Shown here: positions 28,471-36,556 of the stretch, piece after piece
Layout: every line of letters begins with the position of its first letter
Numbering within the stretch: position 1 is the stretch's first letter
Origin: Elusimicrobiota bacterium
GTDB taxonomy: Bacteria > Elusimicrobiota > Elusimicrobia > UBA1565
NCBI GenBank assembly: GCA_016196755.1
Contig: JACPXC010000005.1
Coordinates: 1-37,515 of the forward strand
Length of the DNA: 37,515 bases
Reading direction: 5' to 3'
The notes under the pieces: generated by a model
What the model was told of the DNA's origin: nothing
Seen by the model: the letters and a program-made list of their open reading frames with translations, nothing else
The model's database searches: none
Position numbers and translations under genes: made by a program

Positions 28471-29370
28471 TCAGCCGGGGAGGACGAAGGTCTTGAACAG
28501 GCGCTCGGCGATCGGGTTGGGACGCAGGCGCCCGGCCGCGGTGGACACCCAGAGCGACTGGACGATCCCCGTGGGTCGGTCTCCGTCGAGGGCGGCCAGG
28601 CCGCCCGTCGGGCGGCTGCGCTCGAGCGTATAGCCGTCCAGCGGCGCCGCGCCCCGGCCGTCGAGCGCCAGCCGGCGCGCGGTCTCCCCGTCGGGCACCT
28701 CGACGGCTCCCCGGGTGTCGAGGCCGGCGTCGGCCAGGTACTCGCGCACCTGGCGGGCGGCGTCTTCCGGCGCGCGCGGCAGGATGAGCGGGAGGCCCCT
28801 CAGGCCTTTCGGCAGGGCGGCGCGCCCGCGCGCCAGCCGCGGAGCCGCGGCGAACACCACCGGGACGCCGGCCGCCTTCCGACTGTTGAGGCGCGCCGGC
28901 GCCCCCGACGGAGGGCAGACTCCGGTCAGAATGGCGTCCAGCCGGTACTCGCCCAAGTCGGCGAGCAGGGTCTCGAGCGGCGCCTCGCGGCATTCCACGG
29001 CCGGCGCCGGCTCCTGGGCCAGGGCGGCGTCGACCCAGGCGTGGACGAAGGCCCGCGGCGTCCCCGCGGCCACTCCGAGCTGGACGGCCAGCGCGTCGCC
29101 GTGGGGGCGGTCGCGCAGGTCGTCCTCGAGCTCGGCGCCGAGGCGGAATATGGCGTCCGCGTAGCGCAGGACCACCCGGCCGTCCTCGGTGAGCTCGAGC
29201 CGGCGCCCCGTGCGGGCGAAGAGCTTCCGCTTGAGGGCGGTCTCGAGCTCCTTGAGCTGCGCGCTGAGGGTAGGCTGGGCCAGGAAGAGCTTTCGCGCGG
29301 CCTTCGCCACGCCGCCCTCCCTGGCGATCGCGTGGAAATAGAAGAGATGATGGTAGTTTAGGGAAATCAT
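28471..29370 (-). CDS. LysR-family transcriptional regulator, NhaR-like
   Basis: A 299-aa regulator. Residues 1-60 form the LysR helix-turn-helix (LNYHHLFYFHAIAREGGVAKAARKLFLAQPTLSAQLKELE), whose LNYHHLFYF opening is characteristic of the NhaR branch. The remainder is the effector-binding domain with an Ala/Arg-rich composition. NhaR responds to sodium in E. coli; no antiporter gene is next to it, so the effector is unknown. Divergent from htpX across an AT-rich 130-base gap, which suggests it may regulate htpX or itself. Two ORFs run antisense inside this gene; neither is used. Confidence 0.9.
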   Translation of the reverse strand: MISLNYHHLFYFHAIAREGGVAKAARKLFLAQPTLSAQLKELETALKRKLFARTGRRLELTEDGRVVLRYADAIFRLGAELEDDLRDRPHGDALAVQLGVAAGTPRAFVHAWVDAALAQEPAPAVECREAPLETLLADLGEYRLDAILTGVCPPSGAPARLNSRKAAGVPVVFAAAPRLARGRAALPKGLRGLPLILPRAPEDAARQVREYLADAGLDTRGAVEVPDGETARRLALDGRGAAPLDGYTLERSRPTGGLAALDGDRPTGIVQSLWVSTAAGRLRPNPIAERLFKTFVLPG

Positions 29371-29382
29371 CTAAATATACTA
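29371..29382 (-). promoter_or_regulatory. Predicted leaderless -10 of the LysR gene
   Basis: TAGTAT (29382-29377) ends six bases before the ATG at 29370. ATCGAA (29382-29387) and its complement TTCGAT (29416-29421) flank the AT-rich middle of the divergent region and might be a LysR half-site pair. Confidence 0.45.
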
Positions 29383-29405
29383 TCGAATATAAATTTATTA
29401 TCTAT

Positions 29406-29434
29406 TTTACAAATGTTCGATCCCCGAGTATGCT
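29406..29434 (+). promoter_or_regulatory. Sigma-70-type promoter of htpX
   Basis: TTTACA (29406-29411), 17 bases, TATGCT (29429-29434). This gives a leader of about 60 bases ending in a strong GGAGGAG (29489-29495) before the ATG at 29501, so htpX is predicted to be a conventional leadered gene. Confidence 0.6.
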
Positions 29435-29500
29435 TAAACGGATGTGGAACCAGACCCGCGCCGATTCGTAAGATAAGGCCGCGGGTCCGGAGGAGACGTC

Positions 29501-30424
29501 ATGGCATTGATGAAGCGCGTGTTCCTGTTCTTGACCGTCAACATAGCGGTCGTGCTCACCATCTCTATCCTGGTGAACCTGTTGGGGATCCAGCCCTACA
29601 TCAGCGCCAGGGGTATCGACTACGGCGCTCTGCTGGCCATGTGCGCGTTGTGGGGATTTGCCGGCTCGTTTATCTCTCTGCAGCTCTCGCGCTGGATGGC
29701 CAAGCGCGCCATGGGGGTCGAGCTCATCGACCCGGAGCGCCCCGGCGGGGCCGAGGAGCGCTTCCTCGTCGAGCGCGTCCGCTCGCTCTGCCAGCGCGCC
29801 GGCATCGAGGTCCTGCCCGAGATCGGCGTCTACCAGAGCCCGGAGGTCAACGCCTTCGCCACCGGGCCGTCCAAGAACCGCGCGCTCGTGGCGGTGTCGA
29901 CCGGCCTGCTCCAGCGCATGGATCATCAGGCGGTGGAGGGCGTCTTGGGCCATGAGATTTCCCACGTGGCAAACGGCGACATGGTGACGATGACGCTCGT
30001 CCAGGGCGTGGTCAACACGTTCGTCATGTTCTTCGCCCGGGTCCTGGCGTTTGCCATAGACAACGCCCTGAGCTCGCGCGACAGCGACCGCCGCGGCGAG
30101 GGGCTGGGGCGCTTCGGGCACTTCATGATGGTCATGCTGCTCGAGACCGTGCTGATGCTGCTCGCCTCGCCGATCATCTACTGGGTCTCGCGCAAGCGCG
30201 AGTTCCGGGCCGACGCCGGCTCCGCGAAGCTGACCTCGCGGCAGACCATGATCCACGCTCTCGAGTCGCTGGCCGGGGCGCGCGTAGGGGCGACCCAGGC
30301 GGCGCCGGCCGTCGCCACGATGATGATCCACGGCGAGCCGCGCGGCCTCTGGGCGAAGCTCTACTCGAGCCACCCGCCTCTCGAGGCCCGGGTGGCGGCC
30401 CTGCGGGACGGCGTCATCGAATGA
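29501..30424 (+). CDS. htpX: Membrane metalloprotease HtpX (M48)
   Basis: A 307-aa protease that removes damaged membrane proteins. Two N-terminal membrane helices (about 5-27 and 40-60), the zinc motif H151-E-I-S-H155 in [13 protein letters not shown], two further helices (about 165-190 and 210-235) and the downstream ligand in [14 protein letters not shown] are all visible, as in E. coli HtpX. The catalytic domain faces the cytoplasm in that family. GGAGGAG lies five to six bases before the start. The MsrB-MsrA gene follows after 31 bases and could be co-transcribed, which would combine protein quality control with oxidative repair. Confidence 0.95.
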   Translation: MALMKRVFLFLTVNIAVVLTISILVNLLGIQPYISARGIDYGALLAMCALWGFAGSFISLQLSRWMAKRAMGVELIDPERPGGAEERFLVERVRSLCQRAGIEVLPEIGVYQSPEVNAFATGPSKNRALVAVSTGLLQRMDHQAVEGVLGHEISHVANGDMVTMTLVQGVVNTFVMFFARVLAFAIDNALSSRDSDRRGEGLGRFGHFMMVMLLETVLMLLASPIIYWVSRKREFRADAGSAKLTSRQTMIHALESLAGARVGATQAAPAVATMMIHGEPRGLWAKLYSSHPPLEARVAALRDGVIE

Positions 30425-30455
30425 GGCTGTAACGGGAACGCCTCCGCCGGCACTC

Positions 30456-31493
30456 ATGGGTATGAAGACCACAGCGGCGGCGGCGGTGCTGGCGGCGATG
30501 ATGGCGGCCCCTCTTTGGGGCGCGTCGGGAGCGAAGCGAGACATGAAGGACTTTAAGAAGCCTCCGGTCGAGGAATTGAAGAAGAAGCTGTCCCCCCTGC
30601 AGTTCGACGTCACCCAGAAGTCGGGGACCGAGCGGCCCTTCGACAATGCCTATTGGGACAACCACAAGCCGGGCATCTATGTGGACGTCGTCTCCGGCGA
30701 GCCGCTGTTTAGCTCGTTCGACAAGTTCGAGTCCGGCACCGGCTGGCCGAGCTTCACGCGGCCGCTGGCCTCCGGCAACATCACCGAGAAGACCGACCGC
30801 AGCTTCTTCTCGACCCGCACCGAGGTGCGCTCAAAGCACGCCGATTCGCATCTGGGGCACGTCTTCCCGGACGGCCCCAAGCCTACCGGCCTGCGCTACT
30901 GCATGAACTCGGCCTCGATGCGCTTCATCCCGGCGGAGGACCTTGAGAAGGAGGGCTATGGCGAGTACGCCGCCCTCTTCACGAAGACTATGAAGAAACC
31001 GACGGGGAAGAAGGAGACGGCCACGCTGGCTGGAGGCTGTTTCTGGGGGATGGAGGATATCATCCGGAAGCTTCCCGGCGTGCTGGGCACCGTGGTCGGC
31101 TACACCGGCGGGCACCTGGACAACCCCAAGTACGAGGATACCCACGGGTCGAAGTCGGGCCACGCCGAGTCGGTGCAGGTCAGCTTCGACCCCGGCGTGA
31201 CGTCGTATGAGGAACTGCTGGGCTACTTCTTCCGCATGCACGACCCGACAACGCCGAACCGGCAAGGCAACGACATAGGCACGCAGTACCGCTCCGCGAT
31301 CTTCTACCACACCGACGAGCAGCGCGCGGCGGCCGAGAAGGTCAAGGCGGCGGTGGACGCTTCGGGGAAGTGGAAGCGTCCCATCGCCACCGAGATCGTC
31401 CCGTTCAAGAAGTGGTGGGCGGCCGAGGACTACCACCAGGACTACCTGGCGAAGAACCCCGGCGGCTATACCTGCCACTGGCTGAGGGATTAG
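30456..31493 (+). CDS. msrBA: Exported MsrB-MsrA fusion methionine sulfoxide reductase
   Basis: A 345-aa protein with a signal peptide (about 23 residues ending PLWGAS), so it acts outside the cytoplasm. Residues about 40-165 are an MsrB domain (R-sulfoxide reductase) with [30 protein letters not shown] and the catalytic C149 in [11 protein letters not shown]. Residues about 185-340 are an MsrA domain (S-sulfoxide) with catalytic C195 in GGCFWGME and [31 protein letters not shown]. The MsrB part has no CxxC zinc pairs and has S in place of the cysteine in VSGEPLF. No thioredoxin domain is attached. Start at 30456; an in-frame Met two codons on is possible. Confidence 0.94.
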   Translation: MGMKTTAAAAVLAAMMAAPLWGASGAKRDMKDFKKPPVEELKKKLSPLQFDVTQKSGTERPFDNAYWDNHKPGIYVDVVSGEPLFSSFDKFESGTGWPSFTRPLASGNITEKTDRSFFSTRTEVRSKHADSHLGHVFPDGPKPTGLRYCMNSASMRFIPAEDLEKEGYGEYAALFTKTMKKPTGKKETATLAGGCFWGMEDIIRKLPGVLGTVVGYTGGHLDNPKYEDTHGSKSGHAESVQVSFDPGVTSYEELLGYFFRMHDPTTPNRQGNDIGTQYRSAIFYHTDEQRAAAEKVKAAVDASGKWKRPIATEIVPFKKWWAAEDYHQDYLAKNPGGYTCHWLRD

Positions 31494-31525
31494 CCGCCGA
31501 CCAGTGGAGCAGCTTCTGAATCTTT

Positions 31526-31536
31526 TATACTGAGAC
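31526..31536 (+). promoter_or_regulatory. Predicted leaderless -10 of the APH-RapZ gene
   Basis: TATACT (31526-31531) ends five bases before the GTG start at 31537; no Shine-Dalgarno and no obvious -35. Confidence 0.45.
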
Positions 31537-32964
31537 GTGGACGAGTCGGCCCTCCAAGACCTTTATAGACGCGCCTTCGGCCGCCCTCCCGAAGTCTCGG
31601 AGCCTCTCAAGGGCGACGGCTCGGCGCGGCGCCTGTTCCGCCTGAAGGGCGGCGGCAAGACCGTCATCGGCGCCCTCGGCCCCGACCCCCGCGAGAACCG
31701 CGCCTTCCTGGCCTTCTCCCGGCATTTTCGCGCCCAAGGCCTCAACGTCCCCGAGATATACGCCGAGGACCAGGAGCGCGGGGCCTATCTCGAGGAGGAC
31801 CTCGGGGACACCAACCTCTTCCAGTACCTTTCCGCCAACCGCGACGGCGCGGCCATCGCCGAACCGGTGCTGGCGCTCTACCGGAAGACGGCCCGGGCAT
31901 TGACGCGGTTCCAGTTCGAGGCCGGCCGGACCCTCGACTACTCGGTCTGCTACCCGCGCGGCTCGTTCGACCGTCAGTCGATGCTCTGGGACTTGAACCA
32001 CTTCAAGTACTACTTCCTGCGCTTGAGCGGGACGCCGTTCGACGAGCAGGCGCTGGAGGATGACTTCCAGCGCTTCGCCGACTACCTGCTCGAGGCCCCC
32101 GGCGACTTCTTCCTCTACCGCGACTTCCAGTCGCGCAACGTCATGGTCCGCGACGGCGAGCCCTGGTTCATCGACTACCAGGGCGGGCGAAAGGGGGCGC
32201 TGCAGTACGACGCGGCCTCGCTCCTCTATGACGCGAAGGCCGACCTGCCGCCGACCCTGCGCAAGGAACTGCTCGAAGTCTACCTCGACGCCGTGGCCGA
32301 ACGCGGTCCCGCGGACCGCGCGGCCTTCATGGCCCGCTTCCCGGGCTTCGTCCTGGTGCGCATCATGCAGGCGATGGGGACCTACGGGCTCCGGGGCTTC
32401 TACGAGCGCAAGACGCATTTCCTCCAGAGCATCCCTTACGCGGTGCGCAACCTCGAGAGCCTGCTCGCCGCCCACGAGCTCCCGGTCAAGCTGCCGGCGC
32501 TATCCGAGGTCTGGCGGCGGCTGGCCTCCTCCGAGACCCTGCGAAAGCACGGGTCCGTCGTCTCGGGCGTCCTGACGGTCCGGATCCAGAGTTTCGCGTT
32601 TAAGGGCGGCCTGCCGGCCGACGAATCGGGCCACGGCGGCGGCTTCGTCTTCGACTGCCGGGCGCTGCCCAACCCGGGACGCGAGAAGCGCTATGCCGAG
32701 CTCGACGGGCGCGACGGGCCGGTGGCCGACTACCTGGCCGCGGTCCCGGGCGTGGCGGCCTTCCTGGAGCGGGTCATGGGCTTGGTCGATGCCAGCGTGG
32801 ACAGCTACAAGGCCCGCAGCTTCACCGACCTTTCCGTGGCCTTCGGCTGCACCGGCGGCCAGCATCGCTCGGTGTACTGCGCGGAGGCGCTGGCCGAGCA
32901 CCTGCGCGCGCGCGGCGTGCCGGTGCGGCTCAGCCACCGCGAGCGCGACAAGAAGGCCGGATGA
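31537..32964 (+). CDS. Fusion of an APH-type sugar kinase with a RapZ C-terminal domain
   Basis: A 475-aa protein. Residues about 1-320 form an aminoglycoside-phosphotransferase-like kinase: GDGSARRLFRL in the N-lobe, catalytic segment FFLYRDFQSRNVMV (D and N of the Brenner-type loop) and FIDYQGGRKGALQYDAASLLYD. The AmgK kinases of this group phosphorylate MurNAc/GlcNAc at C1 for peptidoglycan recycling. Residues about 350-470 match the RapZ C-terminal domain (GGGFVFDCRALPNPG, DGRDGPVADYL, FGCTGGQHRSVYCAEAL), which in RapZ binds glucosamine-6-phosphate and RNA. The RapZ kinase-like N-terminal half is absent. The next gene is a MurU-like nucleotidyltransferase overlapping by four bases. Start GTG at 31537. 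Confidence 0.86.
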   Translation: MDESALQDLYRRAFGRPPEVSEPLKGDGSARRLFRLKGGGKTVIGALGPDPRENRAFLAFSRHFRAQGLNVPEIYAEDQERGAYLEEDLGDTNLFQYLSANRDGAAIAEPVLALYRKTARALTRFQFEAGRTLDYSVCYPRGSFDRQSMLWDLNHFKYYFLRLSGTPFDEQALEDDFQRFADYLLEAPGDFFLYRDFQSRNVMVRDGEPWFIDYQGGRKGALQYDAASLLYDAKADLPPTLRKELLEVYLDAVAERGPADRAAFMARFPGFVLVRIMQAMGTYGLRGFYERKTHFLQSIPYAVRNLESLLAAHELPVKLPALSEVWRRLASSETLRKHGSVVSGVLTVRIQSFAFKGGLPADESGHGGGFVFDCRALPNPGREKRYAELDGRDGPVADYLAAVPGVAAFLERVMGLVDASVDSYKARSFTDLSVAFGCTGGQHRSVYCAEALAEHLRARGVPVRLSHRERDKKAG

Positions 32965-33656
32965 AGGCGATGGTGCTGGCCGCGGGTCTGGGCACCCGCC
33001 TCAAGCCGCTGACCGACACGGTTCCCAAGTGCCTAGTAGAGGTGGGAGGCATGCCGCTGCTCGAGTCGATCCTGTGCCGGCTCAAGGCCGCGGGCGTCGA
33101 CGCGGCGGTGGTCAACGCGCATCATCACTCCGGCCAGGTGGCTGACTTCCTGCGCGCGAAGGGCCCGGCGCTGGGAGTGCGCCTCGAGCTCTCGCTGGAA
33201 GACCCCGTGCTCGAGACCGGCGGCGGACTCAAGAAAGCCGCCGCGTTCTTTGCGGAAGACGAGCCATTCCTGGTCTACAACGCCGACGTGGTCACCGACC
33301 TGGACCTCAAGGCCTTGATGGCCGAGCACCGCCGCGCGGATGCCCTGGCCACGCTGGCGGTCCGCGACCGCAAGAGCGCGCGCAAGCTGCTCTTTAAGGA
33401 CGGGCGCCTGGCCGGACGCGCGCCGGAGGGTCAGGGCCTGGCGTTCTCGGGTATCCACGCCTGCTCGCCGCGCCTCTTCCCGCTCATGACCGAGACCGGC
33501 GTGTTCTCGCTGAGCGACGTCTGGGTGCGCCTGGCCGCGGGCGGCGCGCTCATCGCCCCGTTCCGCCACGACGGCGGCTTCTGGGCCGACATCGGCACGC
33601 TCGAGAAGCTCGACGCCGCCCGGAAGCTGGTCACCGAGCGCGGCCTGCCGGCCTAA
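32961..33656 (+). CDS. Sugar-1-phosphate nucleotidyltransferase, MurU-like
   Basis: A 231-aa nucleotidyltransferase. It starts with the substrate loop LAAGLGTRLKPLTDTVPKCLVEV (GxGxRxxPLT...PK), has VYNADVVTD (metal-binding D) and ends with the FWADIGTLEKLDAA block. Length and motifs fit MurU/HddC-type enzymes that convert MurNAc-1-phosphate and UTP to UDP-MurNAc, completing the AmgK-MurU salvage route. The substrate is inferred from the adjacent APH-RapZ_C gene, with which it shares the ATGA overlap. Its stop overlaps the stop of the convergent small gene by four bases. Confidence 0.87.
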   Translation: MKAMVLAAGLGTRLKPLTDTVPKCLVEVGGMPLLESILCRLKAAGVDAAVVNAHHHSGQVADFLRAKGPALGVRLELSLEDPVLETGGGLKKAAAFFAEDEPFLVYNADVVTDLDLKALMAEHRRADALATLAVRDRKSARKLLFKDGRLAGRAPEGQGLAFSGIHACSPRLFPLMTETGVFSLSDVWVRLAAGGALIAPFRHDGGFWADIGTLEKLDAARKLVTERGLPA

Positions 33657-34027
33657 CTCGCCATCCTCAGCGCGTAGAACTCGCGGACCGCCGCGTCCGG
33701 CTCGGTCCCGGTGTCGAAGACCTCGAGCGCCGCCGCCGTCATGCGGCGGTCCATGACCGCCAGCGCGCGCCAGAGGGCGGTCTCCGAGCGCAGGGCCTCG
33801 CTCGGCGCCACGTCGAGGTACTCGAGCATGTCGAGGATGAACTCGGCGGCCGGATAGCCGTCGCCGCCGCCGCAGGAGGGCGCTTTCTCGCCGTCTACGG
33901 TGATCCAGGCCCGGCCGTAGGCGCCGTCATGGGTCTCGGAGTAGCGGCCGACGACGAAGTCGACCCGTCCGCGCAGCGCCGGGGCCAGGTTCGACCGCGC
34001 CTTCCGCTGGATGCCGGGCCACTTCAC
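33653..34027 (-). CDS. Small cytoplasmic protein, SF0329-like
   Basis: A 124-aa protein starting at GTG (34027), six bases after a perfect TATAAT. An open frame extends further to 34132 but the leading residues (GRTGPAGPMGDGFLRHG) are not family-like. The N-terminal WPGIQRKARSNLAPALRGRV and YGRAWITVDGEKAPS recall, from memory, the small SF0329-type family of unknown function; the assignment is tentative. The last third is helical with Ala-rich segments. It is alone on its strand here. Confidence 0.6.
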   Translation of the reverse strand: MKWPGIQRKARSNLAPALRGRVDFVVGRYSETHDGAYGRAWITVDGEKAPSCGGGDGYPAAEFILDMLEYLDVAPSEALRSETALWRALAVMDRRMTAAALEVFDTGTEPDAAVREFYALRMAS

Positions 34028-34039
34028 CGGGCGATTATA
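34028..34039 (-). promoter_or_regulatory. Predicted leaderless promoter with consensus -10
   Basis: TATAAT (34039-34034) ends six bases before the GTG at 34027. A perfect consensus hexamer in GC-rich DNA with a start codon at the expected transcription start is the clearest single case in the window; no -35 was recognised. Confidence 0.6.
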
Positions 34040-34123
34040 GGCACTTTGGGTCTTGGACGGGTGGGTCCCATGCCGCAGGAAACCGTCCCCCATCGGCCCA
34101 GCGGGCCCCGTCCGTCCCTCCTT

Positions 34124-34147
34124 TATAATCAACGAGCCGTAGGGGAG
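34124..34147 (+). promoter_or_regulatory. -10 and Shine-Dalgarno of the CPAF-like gene
   Basis: TATAAT (34124-34129) and AGGGGAG (34141-34147) precede the ATG at 34154. This gene is predicted to have a short normal leader of about 18 bases. Confidence 0.5.
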
Positions 34148-34153
34148 AGCGCC

Positions 34154-36556
34154 ATGAAAGAATCCTTGCTCCGTCGGACCGTTTCCGTTTTCATCGCCGC
34201 CGCCTTGGCCTGGAGCCCCGCGCTTCCCGCCGCCGCCCAGTTCCGGGCCGCCGCTACGCCCGTGAGACCTACGGCGCCTATGACCGCCGCTCCGGCCGTC
34301 CTCCCGGTGTCCAGCCTCGGGCTTTCCGCGCCGACGCTCTCGGCCCCGAACCTGGCCGCTCCCGGCCTAGCCTCGCCGTTCTCCGCCGTCTCTCCGGTCC
34401 CGCAGGTGCGCTCGGCGAATCCGAGCGCCGCTACGGCGATGTCGCCGGCCGTGGCTCTTCCGAGCTCGATCCTCTCGGCCCCGGCCGTCGCGCCTGCTGC
34501 CGCCAACCCCAAGGCGCAGGACCCCCGCGCCGCGGCCGCCAAGCAGGTCGGCGCGATGACCTTCGCCGTGTCCGCCGCGGTCAAGACCGCCGGCCCCGTC
34601 GCCAACGGCACCTCCGAGAACGCCCAGGGCCTGGGCGCCGCCGTCTTTAGCGCGCTGACCGGCGGCCGGTCCTCCTCGCGCGGCCAGGCCGAGCCTATCC
34701 CCGTGAGCCGCGTCTTCAGCGGCATCCGCCGCTCAGCCCTCAACGGTGTCACCGAGCGTCCCGCCGCCCCGCAGCCCTCGCCCGAGGCCACGCGCACGGC
34801 GATGCTGCGCACCTTGGAATTCGTCGCCTCGGTCTTCAACGCCCACTATGCCCCGCTCGACTGGAAGAGGGAGACTTTCGGCACCGAACTGGCCGCCGAG
34901 GTCGAGAAGGCGCGCCTGGCGATCCGGTCCATGCAGACCCCGACCACCCGCGAGTTCCAGGACATCCTCGCGCGCCTGGTGGGTTCGCTCAAGGACTACC
35001 ACGTCGGCATCCAGTTCTACTCCACCGAGATGTCGCGCCTGCCGCTCGGCATCGTCGGCGCCGGCGGCAAGCACTACCTGGCCACGGTGGACCGCGAGGA
35101 ACTGCCCGAGGAGCTCTTCCCGTTTGCGCCCGGCGACGAGGTCGTCGCCTTCGACGGCCGTCCCACGGCCGAGGTCGTGGCCGAACTCCTGCAGGTCAAG
35201 TCGGAGGGCGGCGCCGAGGCCACCGACCGCTCGCTGGCCGAGCGCCGTCTGACCCGGCGCGTACGCCAGGCCGGCGACACCGCCCCTCAAGGTCCGGTGA
35301 CCCTCACCATCCGCGCGGCCGACGGACGCGAGGCCGAGGTGGGGATGGAATGGTCCCATGTTCCCGAGCTCATCCCGCAGATCCCGATCCGCGACGGCGG
35401 CGGCCTGCTCGAGCCGACGAACCCGGACCAGCCGACCCGGCCCGCCGACGTGGGCACGGAGCCGGTCGACGCCGGCTGGGCCAGCTCCCTGCGGGCGGCG
35501 CTCATGAAGCTCATCCCCTCGGGGCTCAACCCTCTGGCGGCCCTGCTGGGCCGCCGGGCGCCCGGCGAACGCTTGAATCCCTACCAGATCGGCGGGCGCG
35601 AGAGCTTCGTGCCCCAGCTCGGCACGGTCGTCTGGCAAGGCGACCCGCGCCTGCCGTATAAGGCCTACATCTACAAGACCGCCGACGGCCGCAAAGTGGG
35701 CTACATCCGGATCGCGGCCTACGACGGCGACGCCCGCGTGGCGGCCGTGTTCGGCGCCATCATGAAGAAGTTCGAGGCCGAGACCGACTCGCTGGTCATC
35801 GACCAGGTCAACAACCCGGGCGGCAGCCTTTTCTACATGTACGCCCTGCTCTCGCGGCTCTCGGCCAAGCCCCTGAGCCTCCCCACCCAGAAGATCGTCA
35901 TCGGCGAGGACGACGCCTACGAGTCGATCCAGACCCTGATGGCGGCCCAGCAGGTCACCTCCGAGGAGCAGCTCTCCCAGATCCTCGGCCCCTCGCTGGA
36001 CGGCTACCGCGTGACGATGCGGTTGTGGCGCTCGATGGTGGCCTACGCCCAGTTCATCTACAGCCAGCTGCGCGCGGGCCAGCGCCTCAGCGACCTGGTG
36101 GCCTTCCTCGGCATCGAGAAGCTCGAGCAGCATCCCACCGAGCGCTACACCAAGCCGATCATGGTCCTCGTCAACGAGCTCGATTTCTCCTGCGGCGACT
36201 TCTTCCCGGCCATCCTGCAGGACAACGGGCGCGCCGCCATATTCGGCGTGCGCACCGCTGGGGCCGGCGGCGCGGTCAAGGGCGTCCAGTTCCCGAACCA
36301 GTTCGGGATCGCGGGGCTGTCCTACACCTGGACGATCGCCCTGCGCGCGGGCGGCATGCCCATCGAGAACCTCGGTGTGACGCCGGACGTGGCCTACACG
36401 CCGACGGCGGCGGACCTGAAGGACGGCTACTCGGGCTACCGGGACGCCGTCAACGCAGCGCTGGGCGGCCTCATGGGGCCGGCGGGGCCGGCATCGGCGG
36501 ATCCCGGGCCGTCGGCTCCGACGCCGACGACCGATTCGGGTCCGGCGCAGCCCTAG
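34154..36556 (+). CDS. Secreted S41 protease, CPAF-like
   Basis: An 800-aa exported protease. The signal peptide runs to about residue 28; residues about 30-190 are low-complexity Ala/Pro/Ser sequence with LPVSSLGLSAPTLSAPNL, and about 210-790 the S41 part. The CPAF triad can be placed: H283 in KDYHVGIQF, S679 in NELDFSCGDFFPAILQDNGRA and E738 in MPIENLGV. The Ser-Glu gap of 59 residues equals the 59 between S499 and E558 of the chlamydial enzyme, and the His-Ser gap is 396 against 394. A segment at about 300-345 (PFAPGDEVVAFDGR) is PDZ-like. CPAF is a secreted chlamydial protease; here the target is unknown and the host need not be a pathogen. The gene ends convergent with the kinase, sharing a CTAG stop overlap. 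Confidence 0.9.
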   Translation: MKESLLRRTVSVFIAAALAWSPALPAAAQFRAAATPVRPTAPMTAAPAVLPVSSLGLSAPTLSAPNLAAPGLASPFSAVSPVPQVRSANPSAATAMSPAVALPSSILSAPAVAPAAANPKAQDPRAAAAKQVGAMTFAVSAAVKTAGPVANGTSENAQGLGAAVFSALTGGRSSSRGQAEPIPVSRVFSGIRRSALNGVTERPAAPQPSPEATRTAMLRTLEFVASVFNAHYAPLDWKRETFGTELAAEVEKARLAIRSMQTPTTREFQDILARLVGSLKDYHVGIQFYSTEMSRLPLGIVGAGGKHYLATVDREELPEELFPFAPGDEVVAFDGRPTAEVVAELLQVKSEGGAEATDRSLAERRLTRRVRQAGDTAPQGPVTLTIRAADGREAEVGMEWSHVPELIPQIPIRDGGGLLEPTNPDQPTRPADVGTEPVDAGWASSLRAALMKLIPSGLNPLAALLGRRAPGERLNPYQIGGRESFVPQLGTVVWQGDPRLPYKAYIYKTADGRKVGYIRIAAYDGDARVAAVFGAIMKKFEAETDSLVIDQVNNPGGSLFYMYALLSRLSAKPLSLPTQKIVIGEDDAYESIQTLMAAQQVTSEEQLSQILGPSLDGYRVTMRLWRSMVAYAQFIYSQLRAGQRLSDLVAFLGIEKLEQHPTERYTKPIMVLVNELDFSCGDFFPAILQDNGRAAIFGVRTAGAGGAVKGVQFPNQFGIAGLSYTWTIALRAGGMPIENLGVTPDVAYTPTAADLKDGYSGYRDAVNAALGGLMGPAGPASADPGPSAPTPTTDSGPAQP

